A stretch of 64,000 nt of DNA, taken from positions 17,943,676-18,007,675 of the forward strand of contig CM049311.1 in assembly GCA_026874595.1 (NCBI GenBank), given 5' to 3'. The notes under the pieces were generated by a model. It did no database searches. It saw only the letters and a program-made list of their open reading frames with translations, and was not told the DNA's origin. Shown piece by piece: positions 23,431-36,311 of the stretch. Source of the DNA: Sipunculus nudus (Eukaryota; Annelida; Sipuncula; Golfingiida; Sipunculidae). Positions within the stretch are counted from its first letter, which is position 1, and the number at the start of each line of letters is the position of its first letter. A program made the translations under genes and the position numbers.

Positions 23431-26400
23431 TCAATCTATCAAGCATACAATTTTATGATATAGCATGATCCTAATATATCCTAGAATTCAGATAAGTGAC
23501 TAAGAATTCAGATAACATGAACCACTTGCACTCCTTTTATCCCCTATATATCCGTCACATAACACAGGTTAGCGCCTGTCGGGGGTGCATGGGTAGTTTT
23601 AATCTGTGCGACATTTATGTAAATAGTCCCATATAAGTCAAGAAATTTGCTGCCTCATACATAGATATTTATAATGCGTGCACGTGCAAAAAGTGAAACA
23701 GCGGAAGTGACTTTAAATCGAGGTTCAGGTTCGTTTTGAAGAGATCTAACTGATTCAGTTAACAGTTAGTCCTCACAGGTAATTCTTCTGTTTGTGATAC
23801 TTAAGTACCTCTTGTACATCACCTGGCTATGGTACTCGTAACTCACCAGGATCTACTATTAAGCCCATTCAATATCCGGGCAACAAGCAGTGTCGACCCT
23901 TATGAAAATGATTTTCAGGTTTTTAATTTACTCTCGGCTATGAGCGCAAGGGTACAATCCAGTACGGAAACCGTTGTGGATAGCTCAACAGCTAATATTG
24001 TCAAGCTATAAGGTGTATATCCGCTGTTTATTAGCAAGTTATGGTTACTCAAAAGGAATAACATCGACTTCATTAAAGCAGTCATCGTAAACTAATTACC
24101 ACCAGTATGTTAGTGAGCGCGTATCAATGTTGCTGTGATTATAACACATTTGAGAATTCGTGAATATGGCGGCACGAGCACTCTTTGGGGTGTGATAAAC
24201 ATTATGCCGTTCTCGGTACTTCCGGCAGACTTGAAACACTTGTTTCGCAGATTTGTTGCTTTGTCTGAAAGGGGTGAAGGACCAAACACCGCTCGATCAT
24301 CACGCTTTCCCCCGCCCTGTCTCGAGTACAATATTTACTTAGGCAAGTGATAGCCAACAAAGGGCGCTGTAACCTCCATATAGATTAACACGCTACGCGT
24401 CCGACAAAGCCAATACCTGCGGATTATCTGAGTAAGCCATAACGTTGCTTGACAGCCGGGACATGGCAATACCAGGACGGCGCATAAGATACTTAAGACA
24501 TCAGTACAGGTGAGATACAGGTTCCAGGTTCACCAAGTGCTCACTTAGTCCGATGATTGGTAAAATTGTTTACCAAGCCCGACCGGTACAAGCCCACATA
24601 TGACTCTGATTGCAGCTGTGACAAATCTATACACGCAGACATCAGCATCATAACCAATATTGCTTTGGACCGTTAGACAAGTCCCGCCACAAGAGCTGTC
24701 CACCGCACTGCCGAGAGATACACATGTTTTGGTCATGTTCACACAACGGCGGCAAGCAAATGTTAATTGAAACACAAGTGGACAGTACTTATGGAGAAAA
24801 GACATCTTAAGAAATTGTGGCCTGTTCACAGGCATCGGATAATTTACTGACGTCGTCGTCAGCTAATTGCAGAACATTCCCAATGTTTCACTAGATGTAG
24901 ATCAGACTAATTCACTGTCAGCACGTTTAGGGCTTGAGAATACCTGACGAATAATATCCAGTGTTTAATACACTGTGACGAATCTCGCATTGGTTAAGTA
25001 TCACGATAAGCATGCCGTTCAAGGAAATGCCCAAACAACACGTTGGAGTCAAGTATTCTTTATGGAATATTCAGTGAAACAAATTTTGTTATTGACCAGG
25101 TAATGCCTTTATTGGAATAAGTAATGGTATATAGTATATATTGTGCGATACGTCGTTTTTTACCTTCGAGACAATAATAACGTACGTGACAGTGTCGTAT
25201 TTTATTTTACCCAGTTCAGAGATCCGATCTTTTTCTGACTATACGTGGCTGTCAGTGTGTATTGAACCTGGAGCTTCGTCTAGCCTTCGTATAAACTGAG
25301 CGACACTCACTTCTGGGATTTCACCGTGATGGCTTTTGGCTGCCACACGGCAAAGCGTTTATTCCCAGCGATGATCGCACAGGAAGATACAAATCAATGT
25401 CGGAAAGCGACATAAATTGAGTTAGCTGGATCCTGTGCATTTTACAACAGTATTTATATTGATGTCACTATAACTAAAGGCGCCAGAGGATAAATTCGAA
25501 GCCAGCCCACTTAGCGATAGAAACCTATATTGCAATCTTGAGGAGGACACCGAAAACCCTAACTCGATATTGTACCAGGAGAATATGTTTCGAAAATATA
25601 ATTTCTGGATATAATCGCGAGCCAGTGATATGTTTTAAATGAAGAAGATACAAGTACAACAGTATTCTGGCTCCCGCATGGACTAGAAAAAAATAATCTA
25701 AACACGCACGGACAGTGTATGTAATCTCTATAACGTGTTTTCCTGCGTGCCACACTGAAGAACGTGCTTTTGGTGTTCCCTTCGCTATACGGAATAAAAT
25801 AATATTGATATTCGCAGAGCAACAGAATATCAACGGAAAATCAACAGGTTGTCCCACCGCTTGACATATGACTGTATTGATGCGTACGCCGGCAGCCAAG
25901 AAGCGTGTAACTGCCAGCCATCAGAGCTACAGCTGTTGTCCGACTGCACTGTTTGTTTGCAGCTTAGTTCAAAAATATACTGATAATAAAAATGAACATA
26001 TCAACAGCTGTTGACATCAAAAGCAAGCAGACAGTGAGGAGGTGACAGTTAACAAACTATTATTAAATGCACGGATTAGGCAAGATGTTACATTTGTTAC
26101 TAATCAGCGGAGGAGCCAAGACAAAATGCGAATCAATAATAAACAAAAATGATGCAGTCATATTAATTAACATATGTTTTATCAGCTGCCAACAATGAGC
26201 TTCGAATATACATGACATATTCAAAGGAATCACACGCACGCCATCACACACATATATCTGATGTTAATTTTGATGCAACTAACAAGCGAAAAACAGAAGA
26301 GGAGGGAGTATGCTTTAAATATATGAACTGTTCAAAACAGGAGATGGTACCGACCATAGTTTCCTGGTATAAAGAAGTGTAACTAAGAGGAAGTGACGTC

Positions 26401-26615
26401 ATTATGTCCCAGGATTCCCAGATGATGAAGACACAGCTCCACGACCTTCCGGGCTACATGCGTTCCACCATGCTCCGCCCAGGCCCGTGCGCTCAGTAAG
26501 TCATGATATGTATCGATATAGCTCACATTTCACACTCCCCGTTGATAATATATTTCTTGCCTTCACGCTTAGGGTCATAGCCGACCATGTGCAAATCAAG
26601 GTGTGGTACACATGG

Positions 26616-26617
<2 letters not shown>

Positions 26618-26660
<43 letters not shown>
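26618..26660. repeat. (GA)n microsatellite
   Basis: An uninterrupted run of about 21 units. Confidence 0.9.
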
Positions 26661-26663
<3 letters not shown>

Positions 26664-27604
26664 TGTATATGAATGAATTTTTGGACTGACAAACAATGGT
26701 ATAAGTAAATGAATAACTAAATATAAATACGAATCAATAGCTAAATGAATAATTGATTATGTTTTAATAATCAAATTATTAAATTTGTTCACCTGTACGA
26801 TCACTATAACGCTATGTTCTCTCTACATTTGTACGCACATATCATCGGGACGGCGACCAACCCATTTCCGATTACTAATCATATATCTCACCCCCGGGGT
26901 AAACTTTCCTTTATATACCCGTTTCCAAGAGATCCCAGTTGTCTATCTAAATAGTGTTGTGAAATTTAGGTAACATATTATCATTGTCCACTCAAATATT
27001 TACTAGCACCAAATTACAACTCGGGTTAAGAATTGATCTTCTCTTTTTTATAGCATAGGGTAAACTGCGTACAAAAAAAAAAATAACATATGTAGGAAAC
27101 AGTGGCTGTTTAATACTGAAAACTTTGCAGAGATAATCAGAGGGAAAAATCGGGAACATTAGTATACAAAAAATACAATACACTGAAGGGCTGTAAACTA
27201 CGATACAAAATATCACGACACAATACGTATCGATACGTCACAAAGAAGAAGTATCAGAGTTCAGTTTCCAAGTCTTTGCTCTCCTCTGATCACATTCGCC
27301 ATGCTGTTAGATACATGCTTCAGGGATAATAAATAAAGGAACAGCCCCTTCAATTGGTTTAATAGTGCGGCGGTTAGTCAATCACAAACCAGTTAACTAA
27401 TTTATGGCCAATGGTGTTTCACCTTAAACGCACTGGGCTTCGGCGTGTTTTTAAATGCCGGATGTTGCTTATTTAATGTCTGATTTCTGTTGGATTTTCA
27501 TACATCGTCAATGTATCGATACAGGAAAATCTGCCATCATGATACCGATACGATATTTCAGTCCGTATCGTGATGGTAACGGTACATCGGTGAATAGTAC
27601 CTGG

Positions 27605-27745
27605 ACAGCTGAGTGGTAAAACGCTCGGCCTTCTCCGCTGGCGACCCGGGTTCGATTCCCGGCGTGGCTATGAGAATGGGTTGTAGTTGCCCGTCCAAGG
27701 TCGGTGGTTTTCTCTGGGCCCTTAGTACGCTGCATATTTATACCT
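27605..27745 (+). mobile_element. tRNA-derived SINE
   Basis: An A-box-like GAGTGGTAAAACGCTC and a perfect B-box GGTTCGATTCC lie about 40 bases apart, followed by CCCGGCGTGGC and a conserved tail (GGTCGGTGGTTTTCTC). It does not fold as an intact tRNA with an acceptor stem and CCA-adjacent end. A related head and tail occur at 21768-21930 and, reversed, at 33953-34150. Confidence 0.65.
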
Positions 27746-28169
27746 CTACTTTACACAGAGCTAATCAGAAAATATTTAAGGAGAGTGATTCATACCACAT
27801 TATTAACATGATATGTATGCTATGTGTTCATTAACAAACATATTACAAGGTTTTTTAATCATATCGACATTAAGGTGTTATCATTATAATTTATCGCGTG
27901 CGGATGATCCCGCCCGGAGGTCAAGAGATTAGGTATTTACAGGATTAACACGAAGCTTCTTTGATTTGTTGGACGATCTTGTCAGGATTATCAGATTAAC
28001 ACAAAGAACGTAAGGCTTGAGACAGGAATTCAATAACTTAAATATATCAACGTCAGCTGAACGAGGCTAAAAAGTTGTTAGTATAGAAGTTAACTGTGTT
28101 AGTAGTAGCTAAACATAAAATCATTGTGTGTTTATCTGTGAATCAAGACTGGTTTGATATCATCTTAAA

Positions 28170-28176
<7 letters not shown>

Positions 28177-28264
<88 letters not shown>
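28177..28264. repeat. Compound (CT)n(AT)n microsatellite
   Basis: CT to 28210, then AT with one TTTA interruption. Confidence 0.9.
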
Positions 28265-28267
<3 letters not shown>

Positions 28268-28899
28268 CAGGCAATAAATTATGTACATTCTAATTTATTT
28301 ACTATTTTGATGTTATACCCTGCAGGAGCTACACTAGAGTCTCGAATATAAGTATCTCTTTTTTTCCGAGAATTATTTGTTCTGAAATTTAAAGTAAGGA
28401 ATCGAAATTTACCTCTGTAGTTGCTTCGCTGCTTTTGAAATTAAATAGGGTTAATAATGATTAAAAATGGTCTAATGCGATAACGTTACTGTATGCCGGG
28501 ATTAACCTATTAATGGAACGTTGATAATGATATGTCTAAACGTACTAGCAGTGTACTTCTTGAAAAATGTCTGACCTCGCATATACCTTATCCCATTTAT
28601 CCGAACGATTGCTATGTCCCCAAACCATTCGGATTTTCGAGGTTTTACTGTATTACATTTATATAGCGGCCTCTAAGCCATAGCTATTTGTCCTTCATAT
28701 GAATCTTGCATAGTGTTTTCGAAACACAGGGTACAGGCCTTAATCTGTATATATACGTGCGAGGTGGACCCGGCGGTAGATACTAATACAGACATGTGTA
28801 TTTGTTTGCGGATATTTGAGGTGTATGTCCTTACTCTCTGAGAACGTGCATGCTCTTAACGATTTTGACGACAAACAGTATCAGATACCGACATGTATA

Positions 28900-30090
28900 T
28901 GTTACAGTCAATGTGTTTAATCAGTCAATTTGTAAATTGCCTGGGAGTTTCAGTCAATTTACAAATTGAATGATTCACTCAGACAACTTATAAAATGACT
29001 GAATTTTCAGCCATTTTACAAATTGATCGGAAAATCAGTCAGTTTATTTGGAAGAATGACTTGATCGATATGAAATAGCCTATTTTTTCAGATGTGTCGT
29101 TATTGTGAAACAGACATTTCTATAAAGTATAACCTGCTACATGTGAGCACACTTATACGGTTTCTTCTTTCTAGCTTATTTATGACGAATACTGATCAGG
29201 TATAATAAACCTAAATTACACAGACTGGTGAGGGGTTACCAGAATCATATAGTTGAAATATGCATACTTTTAAAACATCAGGGGCGTATCCAAGGGGGAC
29301 TTTATATATATTTATTTATATATATGTTACAGTCAATGTGTAAAATCAGTCAAATTGTAAAATGCCTAAAATTTTCAGCCAATTTACATAGTGCCTGAAA
29401 ATTCAGTCAGTTTATTTGACACTCTGACTGAATCAATATGACATATATATATATTTTTTTTAAATATCTCACTATATGAAACAGACATTGTCAGTTAGTA
29501 AATTTATGCCGAATACTGATCATGTAATAAGACTAAAACACACATGCGGACTTGTGAGGGGTACCCAGGATCATGTAGATGAAATATGCAGACCATAATA
29601 ACATAATGAAATGTGTATACTAAAATTTACAACACATATGGTTATATCTTTGCTTATGTAAGAGACAAAATCAAGTCAGACTAAAGTTTTTGATTAAATA
29701 AAACATTAAAATGATCAAAAATATATGAAATGAATAATGTAAATTGTAGAACGTTAAAGGATAACCACAGATATATGTTTGTTTATATCAAATACATAAT
29801 TAAGATATGCTTAAGTAAATTACAAAGGGTCGTGTTTAATCACAAATATACCGACTATATTTATTACTTTTAATTTTGTTACCATCTGTGTTGAGTAGTA
29901 AACTGTTCATATTAAAGACAGTACAGAAGTGAAATTTGATGGGAAACAGGGGGTTGGGGACCTTAGTGGATTTACTATATTCCCCTGCTTCATATTGACA
30001 AATAAGAGAATGTCACTTTGGAATAGAAAAAGAGTTATTTACAGAAATTTGAACAAACTGACTGACTTCACACATTGACCGTAACATATA
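28900..30090. repeat. TIR element with GTTACAGTCAATGTG ends and an internal duplication
   Basis: TATATGTTACAGTCAATGTG begins at 28897 and again near 29325. The inverse, CACATTGACCGTAACATAT, ends at about 30089. The two left-hand copies continue in parallel for about 270 bases (shared GAGGGGTNACC, GAAATATGCA, AATACTGATCA), giving a direct duplication of about 420-bp period. Internal AATCAGTCA/TGACTGA words are abundant. No transposase frame is present. Confidence 0.55.
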
Positions 30091-30099
30091 TATATATAT

Positions 30100-32580
30100 G
30101 TGCAAGGGTGTGTTTGTGTAACCGCACGCCGTATATTACAGACGTGCACCTGTTTTACTTCCTAAAACTCATATATCTCATTGTCTTATTGTGATATCTT
30201 ATTGTCACACGCCGTCTGATTCCGTCATGATAAAGCATACTTTTAATCGTGACCGCGCTGATACATAGACGTGTATTATGACTGTAGATAAAGCCAACCC
30301 CTGTGTATATCTGGGAAATGCAATCATTCATAAAATGACACATGAAATACTTATTTCAATCATACGGATGAACACATGACATCTCTAAAGTGCTTTTATT
30401 TTGCCGACGACTTTATGATTAAACTAGAAATTTGCAGTCAGTGAGCGCAGACTTCCGTCAAGACAGCTCATTATCCCCATATGGTATTATCAGATTTTAT
30501 TTAAATAATATTCTGAAAGCGAATATTAAATAGTTATTTTCTTTTTGAGTTATTTTCAGTTTGAAATATTTGATAATTTCTTATTTTAATTTTTATCGTA
30601 TGATATATGCATTTTTGGAACGATGGGCCTGAGGTTTTATATTCTGAATAAATTCATTAATTCATGGTCTTGTCAGTAGTGTAGTATCACGGTGGTGATT
30701 AGGATCACCTCGAAAAAAAATAATCAGTTGTACCTCGTATCATTTGCCAAGCTATCCAGAATATTTAATCAAAATCCTTTGGTAACTTTTTCAGATATGT
30801 ACATTTTTCAGGCCAGTCTTTCGCCTAACACTAATAATGAACTAATAATGGGTTTTACATTTGCAAATTAATGCTTATGAAAGAGAATTACGGCCCAGTC
30901 CAGGATAACGTACTTTTGTTCTAAGTTTTTACAAGCATGAGGAATTTCAACATTTTAAATTTCTGCTCTGAAGTTACAGAGAGTTAAGTTTACAGACAAA
31001 AAGACATAGATTCCTTTACATATCCGAAAGTCGTATAGCTGAATTCATATCGAAAAACAGCTGGAAAAAATTATTATAGTCAATTTCAGCCCTCAAGATT
31101 GAGTAAACAACCGTAGATGATTATTTTACCAAATGGCGATTGATTATGCGTGCATGAACTTTTTCAATTCCCTTAGTAAAGTTAATATTTTATGGTGTAA
31201 ACCTAGCCGACTTTAACACCACAACGCTGATGCTTTTGACAATGTATCCATATGAATAAATAACTAAAACAGCTCTAACGCACACTACGATACGGACGGA
31301 GGGTTTATATTAGAAGGCATAATGGGTATCGTTTCCAGTTTCACGATCACAACCTGCAGCTAATGCATACCATTAGTAATTAAAAGGCAAAGAATAATAG
31401 TGTTATTTTATTATATTTTGCGGAGCCCATGATTGAACTGACAAAATACATTAATGATGAAAAGAATGAATTAAACTGACGGAGAAGGCAACTGACAGGT
31501 AGTTTAGCGATGCAACGCTGGGTACATGGGCACGTTTATTGATTCTTTGTTCAAAGCTAACTCGCATGTATATCACCTGCGTAAACATTGAAACGGACAG
31601 ATAAGCGAAGCACCGGTAAAGCGTGCCGCTGATTTGGCCCGCTTGCTGTGATCGGACTTTGTGAAATGAAAAACAATGACAACGTTTGCAATTTTGATCC
31701 CCGTGGCCAAAAGGCTCTCCCAGATCTGCGGGGGGTATTCCGGGAAGATTTCACATGAATTGCGTAGCAGTGACATGTGATATTGTGTACAGGTATTCTG
31801 GCGGAAGATTTTACCTTTGTATTTTGGAGCCAGTATTGGAATGCAGATTATATACGGTTATTCTGCATGATCGAATTAGAAAGCATTGAAAGAGCCCATA
31901 CATCCGCCTACGCTAACATGGCCATGATGCAAAAAACAAGCAAGTGCTCATTTCTGTTATTTAAAATGAAATTGAACTTTCCGTGTTACAAGACGTGTTA
32001 CTCTACGATTACAAAATAATAAATTGGACACAACCTATTGATATAAACAATCTATTGGCATAATGTGAATTAAGTAACTGAATTACCAAATTACCGAGAC
32101 AACTCCAAAACATCACTAACTGAATATTTGCAATCATTTTTACAACCCCAAAATGTTAGTTTTTAATTCAAGGCTCCTTTTTTTTATACTTAACATAGTG
32201 ACACCTATCATAAAAAAAGTACATAACAATGTTGCTTAGGGACAGGGAACACAAATACACCGGAGGGACGAGACACAAAGGTCGAAGGCAGTGCACACTT
32301 CAGCTTCTGAACTTTAAAGTCATTCCATATTTAAGACCTGCCAGGCCGTTTGTAATAATGTTTGCCACTATAATATGTAAAATAAAAGGACGTCACTGAG
32401 CCATGAACTCATACCAACGCACTGTCAATTAAATTTGGGCGAATCCCTGATAATTGCATATTAGTACGTCACAAAGCAGTTGAAAGAGCGGGCGATTCCC
32501 TCTCTTTGCATATTGGTACGTCACGCTTTAGACAAAGGACAAAAATGACTGCTTTATCTGCGAAGAAGTCATAGGAAAGA
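30100..32580. other. Non-coding, nothing recognised
   Basis: AT-rich, short frames only. Confidence 0.4.
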
Positions 32581-32585
32581 GCCCA

Positions 32586-33025
32586 AATATTCGCGAGGTT
32601 GAAATTTCGCGATTTCTTTATTTTTAACGTTTCGAGTGGGTTTAATTTTGCGATTGCACTTAAGCCTTTAACAGCTAAAAAAGCAGTATTTGCATTTATT
32701 AATAAATAAGAACAAATCCCACAATACATTAATCTTTTTTGTAACAGTCATTTTATAATGCCCATGCACAGTCTATAAGTCCCCGGAATAACCGCATATT
32801 TAATATAATAATTCCTGTCTGCATGGACCGTATCCGATTCCATACAAAGAGGAGGCTGCTGATTAACGAACCATGTTTCGAGAGGTGTGATACCTAACCC
32901 GTTTGTGCAGATGCATCATCCCCTCTTGTTCATCTTAGCTGATAGGGCATCTTTTCCCCGAGGGATTCATGATTATTTTACATTCACGAATATCGCGAAA
33001 TTAAAACCATCGCGAACAAAGAGGC
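32586..33025. repeat. Inverted pair of TCGCGA-rich segments
   Basis: TATTCGCGAGGTTGAAATTT (about 32590) and, inverted, GAATATCGCGAAATTAAAAC (about 32986) share TTCGCGA, GTT and AATTTCGCGA. Another TCGCGA cluster is at 44990-45110. Probably ends of a small element about 440 bp long. Confidence 0.4.
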
Positions 33026-33952
33026 AACCGCAGTATCTCATGCTGTATCTGTCGAGAAACTATGAGAAAGACCCCAAACGTTACTAACGACTTAAGAAAC
33101 CAACTTCAGGTCAGGCGGTGATAGGTTCTTCTTACTCCTACAACTTTGTCCATTATACTTGTTGGTATTCCTGCAGATGTGTGTTGGCAAGATGGTTGTT
33201 TAATTTTCTTTCAACTCGCGGCAAATTAATTCACTATCAGAGAACTGGTAATTTAAATCATATCGACTTGGTCAGTCTTGCAATATCTGTGCATAAGAGG
33301 TTCAAGAGAAATTAACGATTTTTCATAATAGTTATAATTCCCTTGTTATACATGAAACGGACTCAATCCCGCCTCTTCTGATGTATACAGTGTTTGTGGA
33401 TCGTCTTCGTTTCTGTCCTCATTGCCGCTGGAGCCACAAAGGTCGACCCGTGTAGATTTTATACTAGAATTCTTCACTTGACACATCACAATGCCACGTT
33501 TACAGAATGTCACGTGATCTTGCGTCGTATTATCTTTATATGCCTTCTGACCGTCTGACCTATTCTTTCGGCACAGCGTCTGTCCGTTCAAATATCTGTG
33601 GTTCACTTTGTCATCTCTAATAGCTTTTATTAACAATGGTCAAAAGGAATGTTGCCAAATTTTGTTATACTTTTCATGTTTGCTAAAGCATATTCCTGCA
33701 TAGGTGGTGACTCCTGCAAGAGTGGTTAGGATACATTGTATTAGTCTTCTATTATGGATCTTGATATGGAGGTATTCAGAGATGGTTTCAATGAAATTGG
33801 TAAAAATATAGGGCAATAGGGAGTGACTATGTGTTTGACACATTAAATGTTATGTATAAACCTCGGGGTACACTCAATGCCATATATGCATTTTGAGGTA
33901 AAAAAAAAAACATTTATTCAACATGGATTATACAAAAAGTTATTATAACTAA

Positions 33953-34150
33953 TGCTAGACACTCCCCATGACTCAGTTGGTGGGGTTCGTTAGTGCTTAG
34001 AGGTGGAGGAAATCGGAGAACTCGGAGAAAACCTCTGGTCTTGCATGGAGAGTCACTTCAATCCGACTGTTATAGCCACGCCGGAGATCGAACCCTGGTC
34101 ACCAGCGGAGAAAGCCAAGCGTACCCGACTGTCCAGGCCCAAGGAAGGGC
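33953..34150 (-). mobile_element. tRNA-derived SINE, reverse orientation, with long tail
   Basis: On the minus strand, TTTCTCCGCTGGTGACCAGG, GTTCGATCTCC and GGCGTGGCTAT are followed by GAGGTTTTCTCCGAGTTCTC and TTTCCTCCACCTCTAAGCAC. This has the same layout as the other two copies and preserves the longest 3' tail. Confidence 0.6.
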
Positions 34151-34608
34151 TGAAAGTCTACTTTTTACCTCTAAGCGATGATTTCACAATATGGTCGTCA
34201 GTTCTTTAGCACATGGCAAACACAGAACATCAAGTTAAAGCAAATAAAATAAATAATACTCACAGGTGTCGACATTGTGCCCCCGCCCCCGTGTATCTGC
34301 ATGGTGAGACGTAGCAGTGATAATAAACGAGTTGTCCCTGGTTATAAATGTGTATTCTCATGATAGACACAGGTCCAGCGTAGGGGGGAAGGTTAAGGCG
34401 GCCTTACTGACCTGTCGTAATCCACTGATAACCGCTATCTATATGGGCTAGTTGATGTCGCCATCACTTATATATGATCAAGGACATTAGTAAAGGGAGC
34501 CCGCCACCGCTTTCGTAACGTGAAAATGGGAAAAAGCATTTTTTTAACCTAAAGGGGCCTGTACTGATATATGACGTTTCTTAATGGAAGATATTATCTT
34601 CAGCCACA

Positions 34609-34743
34609 AAAATGCTGTTCGTTTTGTTTATATCCACGTGTATATAACACGCGGGCGCTAAAATAAGTCAAACCAGAAAATGCTGTTCGTTTTGTTTATA
34701 TCCACGTGTATATAACACGCGGGCGCTAAAATAAGTCAAACCA
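34609..34743. repeat. Exact 68-bp tandem duplication
   Basis: Two copies (34609-34676 and 34677-34743) are identical over at least 66 bases. They carry CCACGTGTATATAACACGCG, which includes an E-box CACGTG and a TATATAA. The absence of any mismatch suggests a recent duplication, or an assembly effect. Confidence 0.8.
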
Positions 34744-35312
34744 TTCAACATGGATATCTGAGGGGCAAGTCAGAAAAAAACATTTTGCAAAGGGCGTTTT
34801 ACAACTGGTGACCTTTCAACTTTTGCACAAATGCAACCAATCACCTTATGTTTCATGGTTTTTCCGTTTGTCAACATTACTGTTTACTAACATCTCATAC
34901 GTCCGTCACAAAGGTGTTTTAAGAAACTTTCTAAACAGAGATTAGCTACAGTTCAATAAATTGTGCGCAGAGAAAGTGAGAAATCACATTCTATATGTAG
35001 GTTAGGTCAATAGCTGGCTTTATTATAGTCCACAGGTGTTTGATTTGATTTAGGTATATATTTTGGCTTAATATTTTACTTTTTCGTTAATTTATCTGTA
35101 GTTGTCGTAGTGTTTCTCAAACAATATACGCTCTCGAACATAACACACATTGCACCAATTGTTGTGTTCATGGTTAACAAGCATTAATTATTCAGTATCA
35201 GCATTTTTACATGACAGCAGTAATCTTTCTAGGTGTTTTCCACAAATAGTCGCTATAGCACACGGTTAGCGACTTTGCTTGACAGGAACGGATTAAACGG
35301 TTTCCCTGTCTT

Positions 35313-35344
35313 TATATATATATATATTGATAGGAAAGACAGCC

Positions 35345-35391
<47 letters not shown>

Positions 35392-35402
35392 GGGGGGGGG
35401 GG
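35313..35402. repeat. (TA)n, (GA)n and poly-G compound repeat
   Basis: TA at 35313-35328, a short unique spacer, GA at 35347-35389, then 13 G. Confidence 0.88.
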
Positions 35403-35576
35403 AATGTACAGTTTGTGTATACATGAAACCTGGGTGCTGATGTGGATGTTGTTAAAAAAAAATCCGTGAAACAATACGTCCTCAATAGTAGTAAAGGAGT
35501 AATGGAGGATGTATAGGAGGACTGTGAGTTTGGTTAAAGGTATTCCAGACTCACAAAACAAGTTATTAACAATGAT

Positions 35577-36160
35577 GTTGGACTCGAGTCCGGCCGGGTC
35601 CACTTTTTCAGGGAATCGGACTAGAAGGCTGTGTAATTGTACTTGGACTTGTGACGTCAGAATCAGGCCGAGTCCATATCCAGTCGTGTAGAAAAAAAGC
35701 GATGTCGCATTATATAAATGCATGTACAAAATACAGATTATCATTAAAAAATAGACTATATATACCAAGCTATAGCTCTGCATCGTGAGCCGAACGTAAT
35801 TAAGGACCACAATGGAAATAACTTTGTAGTGCTATCCTCGCTCTGTCAGGGTGTGCTATGTGTTAACTGTTATTGCCACATAAACTAATACAAAAAACTC
35901 TAAGTTAAAAAGAAAATTGATAAAAAACAAAATATATATGATAATCTATAACTTCTATTTTGATTTCATTTAGATAAAGATATATTTATTTGGACTCGGC
36001 CTGGGACTTGGACTCTGGTTCCAAATGAATCGGACTCGAAGAAAGTGGACTTGGACTCATCGCTCATGGACTCAGAACTTACAGTGATCTGGACTCGGAC
36101 TCGAGTGATCTGGACTCGAACAGTCGGACTTGCAATTTAACTGATGATGTGGACTCCGCT
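35577..36160. repeat. GGACTCG dispersed element, copy 2 (minisatellite not expanded)
   Basis: It has the same order of blocks as the 18-kb copy: GGACTCGAGTCCGG, CAGGCCGAGTCCAT, ACTATATATACCAAGC, CTGCATCG, then a GGACTCG-rich end. Only one or two degenerate internal units are present instead of about nine. Confidence 0.6.
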
Positions 36161-36250
36161 GCATCACTGGTTATAAACAAAATGCCAGCTTTTCACCTTC
36201 TTTATTCTGTAGAATTTATGTGATTTCCGGCTTAGTTTGTGTGTGTGTAT

Positions 36251-36256
<6 letters not shown>

Positions 36257-36309
<53 letters not shown>
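36257..36309. repeat. (AT)n microsatellite
   Basis: Uninterrupted, just right of the 35.6-kb GGACTCG element. Confidence 0.9.

Positions 36310-36311
<2 letters not shown>

Larger units (their letters stand above)
22000..27600. other. Long gene-poor interval
   Basis: Only simple repeats (23.3 and 26.6 kb) were identified. The 100-125-codon frames here lack coding-like composition and splice context. Confidence 0.4.

Noticed and set aside
27613-27680. Functional tRNA gene
   Set aside because: A and B boxes are present but acceptor and anticodon stems do not pair; three diverged copies share a non-tRNA tail, so it is a SINE.
33346-33636. 96-codon minus-strand frame with a plausible acidic tail (SSGNEDRNEDDPQ)
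   Set aside because: Protein-like composition, but no ATG, no clear splice sites and no recognised family; could be an exon, but not enough evidence to annotate.
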